A DNA stretch of 64,000 nt. It comes from Hymenobacter tibetensis. GTDB lineage: Bacteria; Bacteroidota; Bacteroidia; Cytophagales; Hymenobacteraceae. Of the stretch, positions 1 to 8,504 are shown piece after piece (the stretch's first letter is position 1; every line of letters starts with the position of its first letter). The position numbers were made by a program, and so were the translations under genes. The stretch lies in the NCBI RefSeq assembly GCF_022827545.1, contig NZ_CP094669.1, forward strand, positions 4,643,001 through 4,707,000. Direction: 5' to 3'. The notes below the pieces were generated by a model. The model made no database searches. It had not been told where the DNA came from and saw only the letters and a program-made list of their open reading frames with translations.

Positions 1-2
1 GC

Positions 3-95
3 TACTCTCCGATGCCCAAGGGCGGAACCAAACTACCCGACTGCGACATCAGCCAGTTGCGCAAGTGGGTAGAAGATGGTGCCATCGAAAACTAA
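3..95 (+). CDS. C-terminal end of a cytochrome c-like (haem-binding) protein, partial
   Basis: Only the last 30 codons are inside the window; the gene begins upstream of position 1. The readable tail has a methionine-proline-x-glycine-glycine stretch, then an Asp-Cys-Asp segment and a final helix of the type RKWVEDGA. This resembles the end of the small c-type cytochrome domains found in Bacteroidota envelope proteins, where the methionine is the distal haem ligand. The stop codon lies 3 nt before the YceI gene, so the two are probably co-transcribed. The haem CxxCH motif would be outside the window, so the call rests on the tail and the context with YceI and DUF5777 genes. Confidence 0.5.
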   Translation, partial: YSPMPKGGTKLPDCDISQLRKWVEDGAIEN

Positions 96-98
96 TCG

Positions 99-683
99 AT
101 GATGACTACAAGCCATTTTTTTCCGCCAATCCTCAGGACGTTAGCGCTGCTACTCCTGAGTGCGCTACCGGCTATACCCGGGGTGGCGCAGAGCAAGTTT
201 CTCACGCGCACGGGCACTATCAGCTTCTTTTCTGCTACTCCCATCGAGGATATCGAAGCCCGTAGCCAGATGGTGGGGGCAGCCGTGGATGTACAGGTAG
301 GGCAAGTAGCTTTTACGGTGCCCATGAAGTCGTTTCAATTTCCTAAGTCTCTGATGCAGGAGCACTTCAACGAGAATTACGTGGAGTCGGAAAAGTATCC
401 GAGGGCTACCTTCTCGGGGCGGCTCGTCAATTGGACCGCTGCGGCATTGCCCGCTACGGGTCCGCAGCCCGTGCAAGTGGAAGGCGACCTAACAATTCAT
501 GGCGTGACCAAGCATATCCGCGTACCGGGCACCTTGGAAAAGCAAGGCAACCGCCTGCTCGTTAAGTCGAAGTTTGCCGTGGCTCCCGCCGATTACAACA
601 TTGAAATTCCGGCTCTTGTCCGCAACCAGATTGCCAAATCAGTGGACGTAACCGTGAACCTAGCCTGCAATCCAGCTCCCTGA
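99..683 (+). CDS. YceI family lipid-binding/periplasmic protein
   Basis: The 194-residue product has a signal peptide (hydrophobic core about residues 10-25, likely cleavage after the AQ near residue 31), so it is exported. The rest fits the YceI family, a lipocalin-like barrel that binds isoprenoid or other hydrophobic ligands. Family-like stretches are the VPMKSFQFP region, the 'HFNENYVESEKYPRATFSG' block and the later 'GDLTIHGVTKHIRVPGTL' strand pair. The start could be either of two adjacent ATGs (99 or 102). It lies 3 nt after the cytochrome-like gene and 11 nt before the DUF5777 gene, so all three probably form one operon. The physiological ligand is unknown. Confidence 0.85.
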   Translation: MMTTSHFFPPILRTLALLLLSALPAIPGVAQSKFLTRTGTISFFSATPIEDIEARSQMVGAAVDVQVGQVAFTVPMKSFQFPKSLMQEHFNENYVESEKYPRATFSGRLVNWTAAALPATGPQPVQVEGDLTIHGVTKHIRVPGTLEKQGNRLLVKSKFAVAPADYNIEIPALVRNQIAKSVDVTVNLACNPAP

Positions 684-694
684 TTTTTCCTTCT

Positions 695-1600
695 ATGACT
701 TCAACCTTCACTCGTTGGTATCTGGCTACCGGACTGGCCAGTGCATTACTGCTTGCCCCTGGCAGCACCCACGCGCAGGACTTGCTCAATCAACTGGAAA
801 GCACGCCCACTGATAGCCTGCGCCGCGAATACGTAACGGCCACGTTTAAAGGCACACGCATCGTCAATGGCCATTCCATTGAGACGCCCGGCCGGGGCAG
901 TATGCTGTTTCTGATTTCGCACCGCTTTGGTACCCTCAACAGCGGAGCTTACGAGTTCTTCGGCCTCGACCAAGCCACCATCCGCCTAGGCTTGGAGTAC
1001 GGCCTGACAGACAGGCTGGCGGTAGGCGTAGGACGCAGTTCCCTGGAAAAGACCTATGACGGATTCGTGAAGTATAAGGTCTTGCGCCAGAGCAGCGGCC
1101 CCCGTCCTCTACCTGTCTCGGTAACGCTCCTGGCTACTTCCGCCGTTAGCACGCTGAAGTTTCAACCGCAGCCGGAGCGCTCCACTACCTCGCGCTTCAC
1201 CTACACGTACCAGGCATTGCTCGCCCGCAAATTCAGCTCAAACCTGTCGGTACAACTCATGCCCACGCTCGTGCACCGCAACTACGTGGCCCTGCGCCGC
1301 GACCAGAACGATGTGTATGCCCTTGGCGCCGCAGCCCGGCAGAAACTAACCAAACGTGTAGCCCTTACGGCGGAGTACTACTATGTGCTGCCCGGCAACA
1401 CGGCCGATGACTACCGTAATTCTCTCGCTCTTGGATTTGATATTGAAACTGGCGGCCACGTGTTTCAGCTGCACTTCACCAACTCGCAGGGCATGATTGA
1501 AAAATTCTTCATCCCACAAACGACCGGAAATTTCTTTGACGGTGACATTTATTTTGGTTTCAACATTTCTCGCGCCTTCCAATTGAGTAATCGGGAATAA
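695..1600 (+). CDS. DUF5777 family outer-membrane beta-barrel protein
   Basis: The 301-residue protein has an N-terminal signal peptide ending around THAQ (residue 28). After it come alternating amphipathic strands typical of an outer-membrane beta-barrel. The segment 'MLFLISHRFGTLNSGAYEFFGLDQATIRLGLEYG' (split here: MLFLISHRFG then GLDQATIRLGLEYG) matches the Bacteroidota DUF5777 family. The C-terminus ends with an aromatic-rich strand (DGDIYFGFNISRAFQL), as expected for barrel insertion. It is the last gene of the cytochrome-YceI-DUF5777 operon and is followed directly by a very strong hairpin terminator. Its role is not known; the context hints at a redox- or envelope-linked function. Confidence 0.8.
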   Translation: MTSTFTRWYLATGLASALLLAPGSTHAQDLLNQLESTPTDSLRREYVTATFKGTRIVNGHSIETPGRGSMLFLISHRFGTLNSGAYEFFGLDQATIRLGLEYGLTDRLAVGVGRSSLEKTYDGFVKYKVLRQSSGPRPLPVSVTLLATSAVSTLKFQPQPERSTTSRFTYTYQALLARKFSSNLSVQLMPTLVHRNYVALRRDQNDVYALGAAARQKLTKRVALTAEYYYVLPGNTADDYRNSLALGFDIETGGHVFQLHFTNSQGMIEKFFIPQTTGNFFDGDIYFGFNISRAFQLSNRE

Positions 1601-1610
1601 ATAAAACAAC

Positions 1611-1677
1611 ATGAAGGATCCGGCGCAGTTTGCTGGCAACCGTAATAGGTGCCAGCAAACTGCGCCGGATCTTTCAT
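1611..1677. terminator. 27-bp-arm hairpin terminator, bidirectional
   Basis: The left arm (1611-1637) and right arm (1651-1677) are complementary over 27 bp with a single G-U wobble, around a 13-nt loop. It starts 10 nt after the DUF5777 stop and sits between that gene and the converging acyltransferase, so it can end both transcripts. A short T-run follows the right arm. Confidence 0.85.
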
Positions 1678-1696
1678 TTTCTGCGAAACAAGAATA

Positions 1697-2269
1697 TTAT
1701 TTTCGGTCTCCTATCTTTTTGGCTGGCACCCCCGCCCATATTTCATTGGGCGCTATTGATTTTGTTACCACCGCGCCTGCTGCAACAATAGCTCCGTCGC
1801 CTATCGTAACGCCCTTGAGTACTACGGCATTCACACCAATCCACACGTTGTTTCCGATAGTAATTGCAGCGTCAGTACTAGGCTGCGTTCTCATGAGTGA
1901 GGAAAGCTCAGTACCGTGGTTGTGGTCGATGAATCTACTCCCAGAGGCTATCAACGCATCATTACCGATGGTAATACCCGTATTGATATTGAACTCGCAC
2001 CCCGTTCCAATAAATACGTTGTTACCAATTTGTATGCACGACTTGGTATTCCAAACCCCGTCGTACTTGAAATACACGTTGTGTTCAAACGCACAGTTTT
2101 CTCCAATTGTCACTTGGTTGGGCCACGTAGTATGCACCTTATGGAAATAGGTACCCTTCCCAATTTTCATTCCCAGAAAACTCAACCATAGCCTTCTAAA
2201 GAAAAAGCTGAATTGCGCGTAATACCGTTGATTAAGAACGAAAAAGCCGTGTTGAAGCAAATAACTCAT
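1697..2269 (-). CDS. Left-handed beta-helix acyltransferase (WcaF/maltose O-acetyltransferase-like)
   Basis: The 190-residue protein is rich in hexapeptide repeats ([LIV]-G-x-x-x-x), for example ITIGNNVWIGVNAVVLKG and VTIGDGAIVAAGAVVTK, which form a left-handed beta-helix. It ends with the conserved 'AGVPAKKIG' signature of the LbH acetyl/acyltransferases. A helical N-terminus (residues 1-40) precedes the coil region. These enzymes transfer an acetyl or acyl group from CoA to sugars or other acceptors, often in surface polysaccharide synthesis. No polysaccharide cluster is adjacent, so the acceptor cannot be named. It stands alone between two terminators. Confidence 0.85.
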   Translation of the reverse strand: MSYLLQHGFFVLNQRYYAQFSFFFRRLWLSFLGMKIGKGTYFHKVHTTWPNQVTIGENCAFEHNVYFKYDGVWNTKSCIQIGNNVFIGTGCEFNINTGITIGNDALIASGSRFIDHNHGTELSSLMRTQPSTDAAITIGNNVWIGVNAVVLKGVTIGDGAIVAAGAVVTKSIAPNEIWAGVPAKKIGDRK

Positions 2270-2325
2270 GTGTGAAGTCTGGTTGATATTTCAGCGGCGC
2301 GCTTGTTTTCGGGAAACATAAAACA

Positions 2326-2357
2326 AAAATGCCCCTGCTAAAAAGCAGAGGCATTTT
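2326..2357. terminator. Hairpin terminator downstream of the NifU-family gene
   Basis: Arms 2326-2339 and 2344-2357 pair over 14 bp with one wobble around a 4-nt loop, with T-runs on both strands. On the minus strand it lies about 70 nt after the NifU-family stop and just upstream of the acyltransferase. Confidence 0.8.
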
Positions 2358-2426
2358 AGCACCAGTAGCGAGCAGCTTGTTACGCTGAAACGCGCTGGAA
2401 ATATGGAGTTGAAGCTACGAAAGCAC

Positions 2427-3053
2427 TTATGCGGTGATTCCTTCCGCTACTACTTCTCTCACTTCGGGCACCATACGCTTGAGCAGGTTCTCGATGCCCG
2501 ATTTCAGCGTAACAGTAGCCGAAGGGCAGCCCGAACACGAACCTTGCAGGTTCACGGTCACGATGCCGTCTAGGTAGCTTTTGAAAGTGATGTTGCCACC
2601 ATCTTGCTCAACTGCAGGGCGCACATAGTTGTCGAGCAGGTCGATGATTTTCTGGCTGGTTTGCTGGTCAGCTTCCGACGAGTCGCCGGTGGCGGCGGCT
2701 TGCTGGGCAGCTTTCTGCTCGGCAGCAGGATCCACGGTGAAGATGGGGCCGGCAGCCTCAATGTATGACTTCAGGAACGTGCGCAACTCTGGAATGAGCT
2801 GTGCCCACTGCAAGTCCGAGACCTTAGTAACGGTCACGAAATTCTGGGCAATGAACACGCGCCCTACGTAGTCGAAGTTGAAAAGCTCCTGAGCCAGCGG
2901 CGAATTGGCGGCCGCTTCTAGGTTTGGATAGTCGACGCTCACGCCATCAGCTAGCAGCTGGGAGTTGAGCACAAACTTCATGGATTCGGGGTTGGGGCTG
3001 GCTTCGGCATAAATCGAAACCGGCGCAGCGGGGGCAGTGAGTTGTTCAGCCAT
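2427..3053 (-). CDS. NifU/Nfu family iron-sulfur carrier protein
   Basis: The product is about 208 residues. The N-terminal half is a Nfu_N domain (EASPNPESMKFVLN, then the FNFDYVGRVFIAQNFVTVTK block). The C-terminal half is the NifU scaffold domain with the CxxC Fe-S site GSCSGCPSA, followed by a helix of the type GIENLLKRMVPEV. An alanine/glutamine-rich linker joins them. Such proteins carry 4Fe-4S clusters from the assembly machinery to target enzymes. The ATG at 3053 is preferred over one 12 codons upstream because family homology begins after it. A TATCTTTG box on the minus strand lies about 90 nt upstream, and a terminator follows. Confidence 0.9.
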   Translation of the reverse strand: MAEQLTAPAAPVSIYAEASPNPESMKFVLNSQLLADGVSVDYPNLEAAANSPLAQELFNFDYVGRVFIAQNFVTVTKVSDLQWAQLIPELRTFLKSYIEAAGPIFTVDPAAEQKAAQQAAATGDSSEADQQTSQKIIDLLDNYVRPAVEQDGGNITFKSYLDGIVTVNLQGSCSGCPSATVTLKSGIENLLKRMVPEVREVVAEGITA

Positions 3054-3141
3054 GTTTGAAAGACTTGGAGACAAGCGGGAGAAAGTCAACCGGTTTCCTT
3101 ACCGGTCCGACATATAAAACCGCACTGGGCGGGATTAGTTG

Positions 3142-3149
3142 CAAAGATA
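3142..3149 (-). promoter_or_regulatory. TAnnTTTG -7 box for the NifU-family gene
   Basis: Read on the minus strand this is TATCTTTG, a full match to the Bacteroidota -7 consensus TAnnTTTG. It lies 88 nt before the chosen start. No clear TTG -33 element is visible at the usual distance. Confidence 0.55.
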
Positions 3150-3202
3150 AACAAGTCGGCGAGGATAAGGCATTGCCACCGCGCGTAACGTAGGGGTTCC
3201 TC

Positions 3203-3250
3203 TCCTACGTACGCATGTTGTGCCCGTCCTACGTACGCATGTTGTGCCCG
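3203..3250. repeat. Perfect 24-bp tandem duplication
   Basis: Two identical 24-bp units (3203-3226 and 3227-3250) stand head to tail in the intergenic region between the NifU-family promoter (minus) and the HTTM gene (plus). Each unit contains the palindromic core TACGTA and ends in GTGCCCG. Apart from the promoter box and this repeat, nothing else is recognised between 3054 and 3370. Confidence 0.9.
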
Positions 3251-3370
3251 CCAAATTTAGCATCCGTTGGGGCATGGTGTACGGCGTTAACCCTGCCTGA
3301 TGCAGGATAAATTACTACTTGCGCCGTCCGCAGCAACCCACCGACACCCCTGCGCCCGTATCTTACCACC

Positions 3371-4726
3371 ATGCTTGCCCGGTTCACTACTGCTTTATTT
3401 CGTCCGATTGATATTGCCTGGCTGATTGTTGCGCGTATTGCTGTCGGGTTTTTGCTGGCAATGGAAATGGCTGGCAGCTTAGCCTTGGGTTATATTCGGG
3501 AGTATACCGAGCCCCAGTTCCACTTCTCGTACCTGCTTTTTGATTGGCTGCCCGACTGGCCGCCAGCCGTCATGGTGGGGCTGCACCTCGGAGCCGTGGC
3601 GGCGGGTATAGCCGTAGCGGCGGGCTGGCGTTTTCGCTTTTCAGCCGTGCTCCTGACACTTTGCTACACGCTGTTGTTTCTGGCTGAGCAAACCCGCTTC
3701 ATCAACCATTTCTACCTCTATTGCCTCATAGCCGGTATGCTAGCCCTGATGCCAGCACACCGCGCAGCTTCCGCCGACGTGCGCGCGGGCCGGGTGGCCC
3801 CCTCTGCTACCACTCCCGCCTGGACCCGCTACCTCTTGCTGTTCCAGATGAGCACTGTTTATCTGTACGCGGGGTTGGCCAAGCTCAACATCGATTGGCT
3901 GATGGCTCGTCCGCTAACGGTGTGGCTGGCGCCCAAAGCTAGCTACCCCATCATTGGCCCGCTCTTAGGTAGCAGTGGCCTTCCGTGGGTGATGAGCTAT
4001 GCGGGAGTGGCTTTCGACCTGCTGGTAGCTCCGCTGCTGCTCTGGCGCCGCACCCGGCCGTGGGCGTTTGCAGCAGCTATGGTTTTTCACCTCTCCAACG
4101 TCTTGATATTCGGACTAGGAACGTTCCCGTGGTTTTCACTGCTGATAACGGCCGCTTTATTTTTTCCACCCGACTGGCCTCGTCATACCCCCGGGCTGCG
4201 TCGGTGGGTGGCTAACCGCGTTCCGCTGCCGCACCCGGTGGCGGAACCCGTCAGGCCCACTGTGCCACGGTATACGCCAGTTTTGCTGGCTGGGCTGGGC
4301 CTGTATGCACTGGTACAGCTGCTGATTCCGTTGCGGCATTTCTTGTACGCCGGTGATGTACACTGGACCGAAGAGGGCCACCACTTTGCCTGGCACATGA
4401 TGCTGCGCGCTAAGTCCGGCTCCCTTCTGTACCGCGTAGTGTTGCCCGACGGCCGCACCGAAACTGTGGTTCCCACCACGTACCTCACGCCCCGCCAGTA
4501 CAGCAAACTAGTCGGGCAGCCCGACTGTATTCTGCAGTTTGCTCATTTCATAGCTGCCGAATACGTTCAGCGCGGCCTCGGAAAGGTGGCCGTTTATGCC
4601 GACTCCCATGTGCAGCTCAACCGTCGGCCTAGCCGGCCCATTGTGGCGCCTACTACTAACCTGGCCGCCGAGCCCCGCACTCTGCGCCTCTACCCCTGGA
4701 TTACTCCCGCGCCGCCAATCGAGTAA
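3371..4726 (+). CDS. HTTM domain membrane protein (vitamin K-dependent carboxylase-like)
   Basis: The 451-residue protein has multiple transmembrane segments over residues 15-285 and a soluble C-terminal part. The pattern matches the HTTM family, membrane proteins related to vitamin K-dependent gamma-carboxylase. Typical blocks are 'RFINHFYLYCLIAGMLALMP' near residue 115, the VYLYAGLAKLN helix near 160, and FHLSNVLIFGLGTFPWF near 245. In such bacterial proteins the substrate is usually unknown and carboxylase activity is not proven. The gene is monocistronic, with the tandem 24-bp repeat about 120 nt upstream. Confidence 0.8.
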   Translation: MLARFTTALFRPIDIAWLIVARIAVGFLLAMEMAGSLALGYIREYTEPQFHFSYLLFDWLPDWPPAVMVGLHLGAVAAGIAVAAGWRFRFSAVLLTLCYTLLFLAEQTRFINHFYLYCLIAGMLALMPAHRAASADVRAGRVAPSATTPAWTRYLLLFQMSTVYLYAGLAKLNIDWLMARPLTVWLAPKASYPIIGPLLGSSGLPWVMSYAGVAFDLLVAPLLLWRRTRPWAFAAAMVFHLSNVLIFGLGTFPWFSLLITAALFFPPDWPRHTPGLRRWVANRVPLPHPVAEPVRPTVPRYTPVLLAGLGLYALVQLLIPLRHFLYAGDVHWTEEGHHFAWHMMLRAKSGSLLYRVVLPDGRTETVVPTTYLTPRQYSKLVGQPDCILQFAHFIAAEYVQRGLGKVAVYADSHVQLNRRPSRPIVAPTTNLAAEPRTLRLYPWITPAPPIE

Positions 4727-4782
4727 CGAGTTCAGCTGCTCTGGAAGCCCACTTTAGTTGATTGCGGACTGTATGAGTTGCG

Positions 4783-5862
4783 CTACACCTTGTTGGCTCG
4801 GGCACGCAGAAGCATGTCGGCTAGCACGAGGCTGGTCATGGCATCCACGATAGGAACGGCGCGTGGAAGCACGCAAGGGTCGTGGCGGCCACGGCCAGCC
4901 AGCATGATTTCCTCGTTCTGGTCGTTGAGTGTTTGCTGGGGCTGCAGGATGGTCGCAACGGGTTTAAAGGCCACGCGGAAATAGATATCCTGTCCGTTGC
5001 TGATGCCCCCCTGAATACCTCCGGAGTGGTTGGTGCGGGTGCGTACGGCCCCGGCCTCATCTGTGTAGAATGCGTCGTTGTGCTCCGAGCCGAATAACAG
5101 CGTACCCGCAAAGCCAGAGCCGTATTCGAAGCCCTTCACGGCATTTATGCTCAGCATGGCCCGCCCTAGTTCGGAATGCAGCTTATCGAAAACCGGCTCG
5201 CCGAGGCCAGCCGGCACCCCTTTCACTACGCCTGTTACTAGACCCCCCACCGTATCCTGCCGGTCCCGGGTCTGCCGAATGAGCGCAGCCATACGCTCTG
5301 CCGTTTCGGGATGCGGACAACGCACAGGGTTGCTGTCAATAAGCCCGAGGTCTAGCTGCTCGTACCCCACGGGCACCTGCACCGCCCCTACCTGCGACAC
5401 GTAGCTCTGCACGATTATGCCGTGTTGGGCCAGAAACTTCTCGGCTATGGCGCCTGCTGCTACCCGGGCCGCCGTTTCGCGGGCCGAGCTGCGGCCACCT
5501 CCGCGGTAGTCGCGGCGACCATATTTCTGGTCGTAGGTGTAGTCGGCGTGGGAAGGCCGGTAGGCGTGCTCGATATGGGAATAGTCGTGGCTGGCCTGGT
5601 CCTGGTTGCGGATGAAGAGGCTAATGGGCGTACCCGTGGTATGCCCTCCAAATAAGCCAGACTGTATTTCCACCTGATCGGCTTCCTTGCGCGGAGTGGT
5701 TAGGTCACTTTGTCCGGGTCGGCGCCGGTCTAGCGCCGCCTGGATGTCGGCAACCTCCACGGCCAGCCCAGCGGGGCAGCCATCTACAATTACCCCAATA
5801 CCCGGCCCGTGCGACTCGCCGAAGGTGGTGATGCGAAACAGGGTGCCGAAGGAATTGCTCAT
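4783..5862 (-). CDS. aroC: Chorismate synthase
   Basis: The enzyme converts 5-enolpyruvylshikimate-3-phosphate to chorismate, the last common step of aromatic amino acid synthesis, using reduced FMN. The 359-residue product has the family signatures [19 protein letters not shown] (residues 14-32), '[18 protein letters not shown]' and [17 protein letters not shown]. The length is normal. The start at 5862 ([11 protein letters not shown]) is chosen because homology begins there; an ATG 12 codons upstream would crowd the promoter. A TACCTTTG box on the minus strand lies 34 nt upstream. Confidence 0.97.
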   Translation of the reverse strand: MSNSFGTLFRITTFGESHGPGIGVIVDGCPAGLAVEVADIQAALDRRRPGQSDLTTPRKEADQVEIQSGLFGGHTTGTPISLFIRNQDQASHDYSHIEHAYRPSHADYTYDQKYGRRDYRGGGRSSARETAARVAAGAIAEKFLAQHGIIVQSYVSQVGAVQVPVGYEQLDLGLIDSNPVRCPHPETAERMAALIRQTRDRQDTVGGLVTGVVKGVPAGLGEPVFDKLHSELGRAMLSINAVKGFEYGSGFAGTLLFGSEHNDAFYTDEAGAVRTRTNHSGGIQGGISNGQDIYFRVAFKPVATILQPQQTLNDQNEEIMLAGRGRHDPCVLPRAVPIVDAMTSLVLADMLLRARANKV

Positions 5863-5895
5863 GGGTAACCAAGTAAAAGAGTAGCTGAGTGGCCG

Positions 5896-5903
5896 CAAAG
5901 GTA
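5896..5903 (-). promoter_or_regulatory. TAnnTTTG -7 box for aroC
   Basis: The minus-strand reading is TACCTTTG, a full consensus match 34 nt before the aroC start. No well-spaced -33 TTG is evident. Confidence 0.55.
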
Positions 5904-5949
5904 ACAGCCGCTCTCGCCCAACATACTACTGCCGGAGCTACTATGCCCC

Positions 5950-7452
5950 TCAATTGCTTTTTCGCCACCACCCCCAAACCGCTACCGCCAGCAAGACAGC
6001 CAGGATATAGTTGGCGTAGCGGCGTACATCGGAGTAGGTGTCAAGGGGCTGCAGAGTGTTGTTAGCGTCGAAGAGCTGGTTCTGGTAGAACGGGTCGTCG
6101 GAAGGGGCCCGAAAGGTGCTGGCGGTCCGCACCGGGCCACGCACCGTCGGGCGCAATTCGGCGTGTAGCGTGTCATAGCGGCCGGTGGCTGGATCAAAGA
6201 ATACCAGCCCCAATAGGCTGTCTAGCGGCAATTGCCCCGGCCTACGTGCCACAAAGCGGTAGGTGAATACCTTGCGGCCACCCACGCGGCCCGCTTGCCG
6301 GGTTATTTCCTGCCGTATGTCGGGGCCATATACTTCCAAGCCGAGCCGAGCTGGCACGGCCGGTGCGCTGACAGCCGCCAAATTGCCTTCGCCCTCCACC
6401 CCAAAACTATACGTGAAGGCCTGCCCTGTTTGAAATGTTGATTTATTGATGGATTCACGCAATTGATAACTCCCAACGGGCACCTGGTCGCGGAGGGGGT
6501 GCGGCGGCAGTGGCTTCACTCGGATGGTGCGGGGTGTAGTAAGGTAGGTTTTGTAGCCTTCCAAACGGTTGTCGAGACCCTCAGCGGGGTTTTTAGCTAA
6601 GCGGTATTTCACCATGCGCAACGCTACCATCGGAAACACCAGCGGCTCGGCATTCAGCGGATAGTACTCGGCTTCATAAAGACGATAACGCAGAAAAGGC
6701 TTGCCCCCCATCGTCACCGATTCCGGCACTATCTCCTGCTCGTTGAAGGGCTCTTCCCACGCGGTGCGTTGCCGGAGTTGCTGCAGAATTTCTGGTAGCT
6801 GGCCCGCAAAATTGTAGAAGTCGAGCAGGCCCTGGTCGGCGGGCGTGAGGTAGAAGTACAGGCCCACATGCACGCCTTCCCCCACAAACACGCTGGTTTT
6901 GTCGGGCACTACAGCCAGGAAAGCGTTGTCTTTTGGCTCCACGTACTCCTGTGGCTTGGGCTTGCCAAATAGTTTATCAAGCAAGCCGATTCCCTGCAAG
7001 CCGCCCGGTGCGGGAGTGGGGGCAGTACCCGCAGCCGGCGCCGGCCCCACTCGCAGGGTAAGGCCTTCCGAGCGCACCGTTAGCCCGTTAATAGTCATGA
7101 AGAAGGGTTTTACGCTGTATTCCCCTTCCGCATAGGCGGCGTAGCGCTGCGTAATCCGTAGCTCAGTGGTGGTTTGTCCTTCTACTATGCGCGTGGTCGT
7201 GGTGTTGGACTTGCCGCTTTTCTTGAATCCCTCAATATCGGGGAAAGCGGAATAGCGTTCCAGCGCGGCGCCCCGCAGCCGGAAACTAATAGTAAAATAC
7301 TCGGTGACCGGAAATGCGGCCGGGCCTAACTCCAGTTCTGCCTGCGCTGCTATAGCTCCTGGCACTGGCTTGGGAGGTTGCTGCGCGCTGCTTGGCTGCC
7401 ACAGAAACGAGCAGCCAACAAAAAGAATAAAGCAGAACAGGTAGCGAAGCAT
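5950..7452 (-). CDS. BatD-like protein (oxygen-tolerance family)
   Basis: The 500-residue protein begins with a signal peptide (MLRYLFCFILFVGCSF to SSAQQ) and ends with a single transmembrane helix (YANYILAVLLAVAVWGWW) followed by a short basic tail. The long periplasmic part has repeated beta domains, with VFVGEGVHVGLYFYL and TGQAFTYSFGVEGEGNL blocks typical of BatD. BatD proteins normally work with MoxR ATPases and VWA proteins in the Bacteroidota envelope. Here BatD is separated from the window's MoxR gene (43.8 kb). The ATG at 7452 is preferred over one 11 codons upstream because it starts a good signal peptide and leaves room for the TAGCTTTG box at 7473-7480. Confidence 0.8.
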   Translation of the reverse strand: MLRYLFCFILFVGCSFLWQPSSAQQPPKPVPGAIAAQAELELGPAAFPVTEYFTISFRLRGAALERYSAFPDIEGFKKSGKSNTTTTRIVEGQTTTELRITQRYAAYAEGEYSVKPFFMTINGLTVRSEGLTLRVGPAPAAGTAPTPAPGGLQGIGLLDKLFGKPKPQEYVEPKDNAFLAVVPDKTSVFVGEGVHVGLYFYLTPADQGLLDFYNFAGQLPEILQQLRQRTAWEEPFNEQEIVPESVTMGGKPFLRYRLYEAEYYPLNAEPLVFPMVALRMVKYRLAKNPAEGLDNRLEGYKTYLTTPRTIRVKPLPPHPLRDQVPVGSYQLRESINKSTFQTGQAFTYSFGVEGEGNLAAVSAPAVPARLGLEVYGPDIRQEITRQAGRVGGRKVFTYRFVARRPGQLPLDSLLGLVFFDPATGRYDTLHAELRPTVRGPVRTASTFRAPSDDPFYQNQLFDANNTLQPLDTYSDVRRYANYILAVLLAVAVWGWWRKSN

Positions 7453-7472
7453 AGAACGGGCGACAGCGCAAT

Positions 7473-7480
7473 CAAAGCTA
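7473..7480 (-). promoter_or_regulatory. TAnnTTTG -7 box for the BatD-like gene
   Basis: The minus-strand reading is TAGCTTTG, 21 nt before the BatD start. The 295 nt between BatD (7452) and the next gene (7748) otherwise show no gene or repeat. Confidence 0.55.
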
Positions 7481-7747
7481 CGCAAAAAGCCCTTTCAGCC
7501 GAAAGAATACGGTTTTCTATGCACCCGAGTGCGTTGGTAAGCTCGTCTTTTGTATGGTTGAGGTTAAGGGCAGTGCAAACCCGACAATAAAATTCTGGCT
7601 TTCGGCAATCCTCCCAGGCTTGGACGTCGTAAGTGCCTTCCAAATACCCAACAGTATTTCTCGGTAATCTTCAATACACAACTCCCTAAAAGCTGTGTAC
7701 AGGCTGTTTTTTGCCGAAATTTTCCTTTACCAAAATCATTCCACCAC

Positions 7748-8473
7748 ATGTCCAACAATCTCAAAAAGGATAGCGACGAGGCAGCATTTGCCAAGCCGCT
7801 TTACGTTCCCATCAAGCGCCGCTCGTTCTTCATGTATGCTGGCGCTACCGCTGGCGCCACTGCCTTGCTTCTCTCTGGTTGCGAAGACGACGATGGTGGT
7901 GGAATGACCACTCCCGGCACTGTGAACTTAGGCTCCGGCGACGTTGGAGTATTGAACTACGCCTATGCGTTAGAGCAATTGGAAGCTGCCTTCTATGCTC
8001 AAGTGGTAGCCACCCCGTACACAGGCATTTCGACCGATGAGCGTACTGCCTTAACGGCTATTGCCAAGCATGAGGCCATTCACCGCGACTTTTTCAAAGC
8101 TGCCATTCCAGCTGCTTCCGCAATTCCGGGCCTGACTCCAAACTTCAGCGCGGTTAACTTCAGTGACCGTAACTCGGTACTGACCACGGCTCGCACGTTT
8201 GAAGATTTGGGCGTAGGTGCTTACAACGGCGCAGGTCGTCTGATCGGCGACACTATGGAAGGCAAAAATTATCTGCTATTGGCCGGTAAGATTGTATCAG
8301 TAGAAGGTCGTCACGCTGCTTATATCCGCGACCTGCTTACGGCAGGCAGCTTTGCAGGCAGTGATGTTGTAAACGCTCAGGGTCTCGACCAGGCGCTCAC
8401 GCCGGCCGTAGTACTGGCCGCCGCTCAGCCCTTCATTCGGGAAACCATCAACGGCAGCAACATCGGCAGCTAA
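7748..8473 (+). CDS. Ferritin-like domain lipoprotein (first of pair 1)
   Basis: The 241-residue protein carries a twin-arginine-like RRSFF motif at residues 24-28, a hydrophobic stretch, and a lipobox LLLSGC with Cys45, so it is probably a lipoprotein. The mature part is a four-helix ferritin-like (Ferritin_2) domain. Candidate ligands are E76 and E79 (LEQLEAAFY), H108/E109/H112 (KHEAIH), a Glu in FEDLGVGAYNGAG, and Glu/His in IVSVEGRHAAY. It is followed 31 nt later by a second ferritin-like gene. Proteins of this type are often called desiccation-related; metal binding is inferred and enzymatic function is unknown. Confidence 0.85.
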   Translation: MSNNLKKDSDEAAFAKPLYVPIKRRSFFMYAGATAGATALLLSGCEDDDGGGMTTPGTVNLGSGDVGVLNYAYALEQLEAAFYAQVVATPYTGISTDERTALTAIAKHEAIHRDFFKAAIPAASAIPGLTPNFSAVNFSDRNSVLTTARTFEDLGVGAYNGAGRLIGDTMEGKNYLLLAGKIVSVEGRHAAYIRDLLTAGSFAGSDVVNAQGLDQALTPAVVLAAAQPFIRETINGSNIGS

Positions 8474-8504
8474 TTCACCTTCTCACAACTGACTTCTCTT
8501 TCGT

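Noticed and set aside
3203..3250. CRISPR-like array
   Set aside because: Only two directly abutting units without spacers; it is a tandem duplication.
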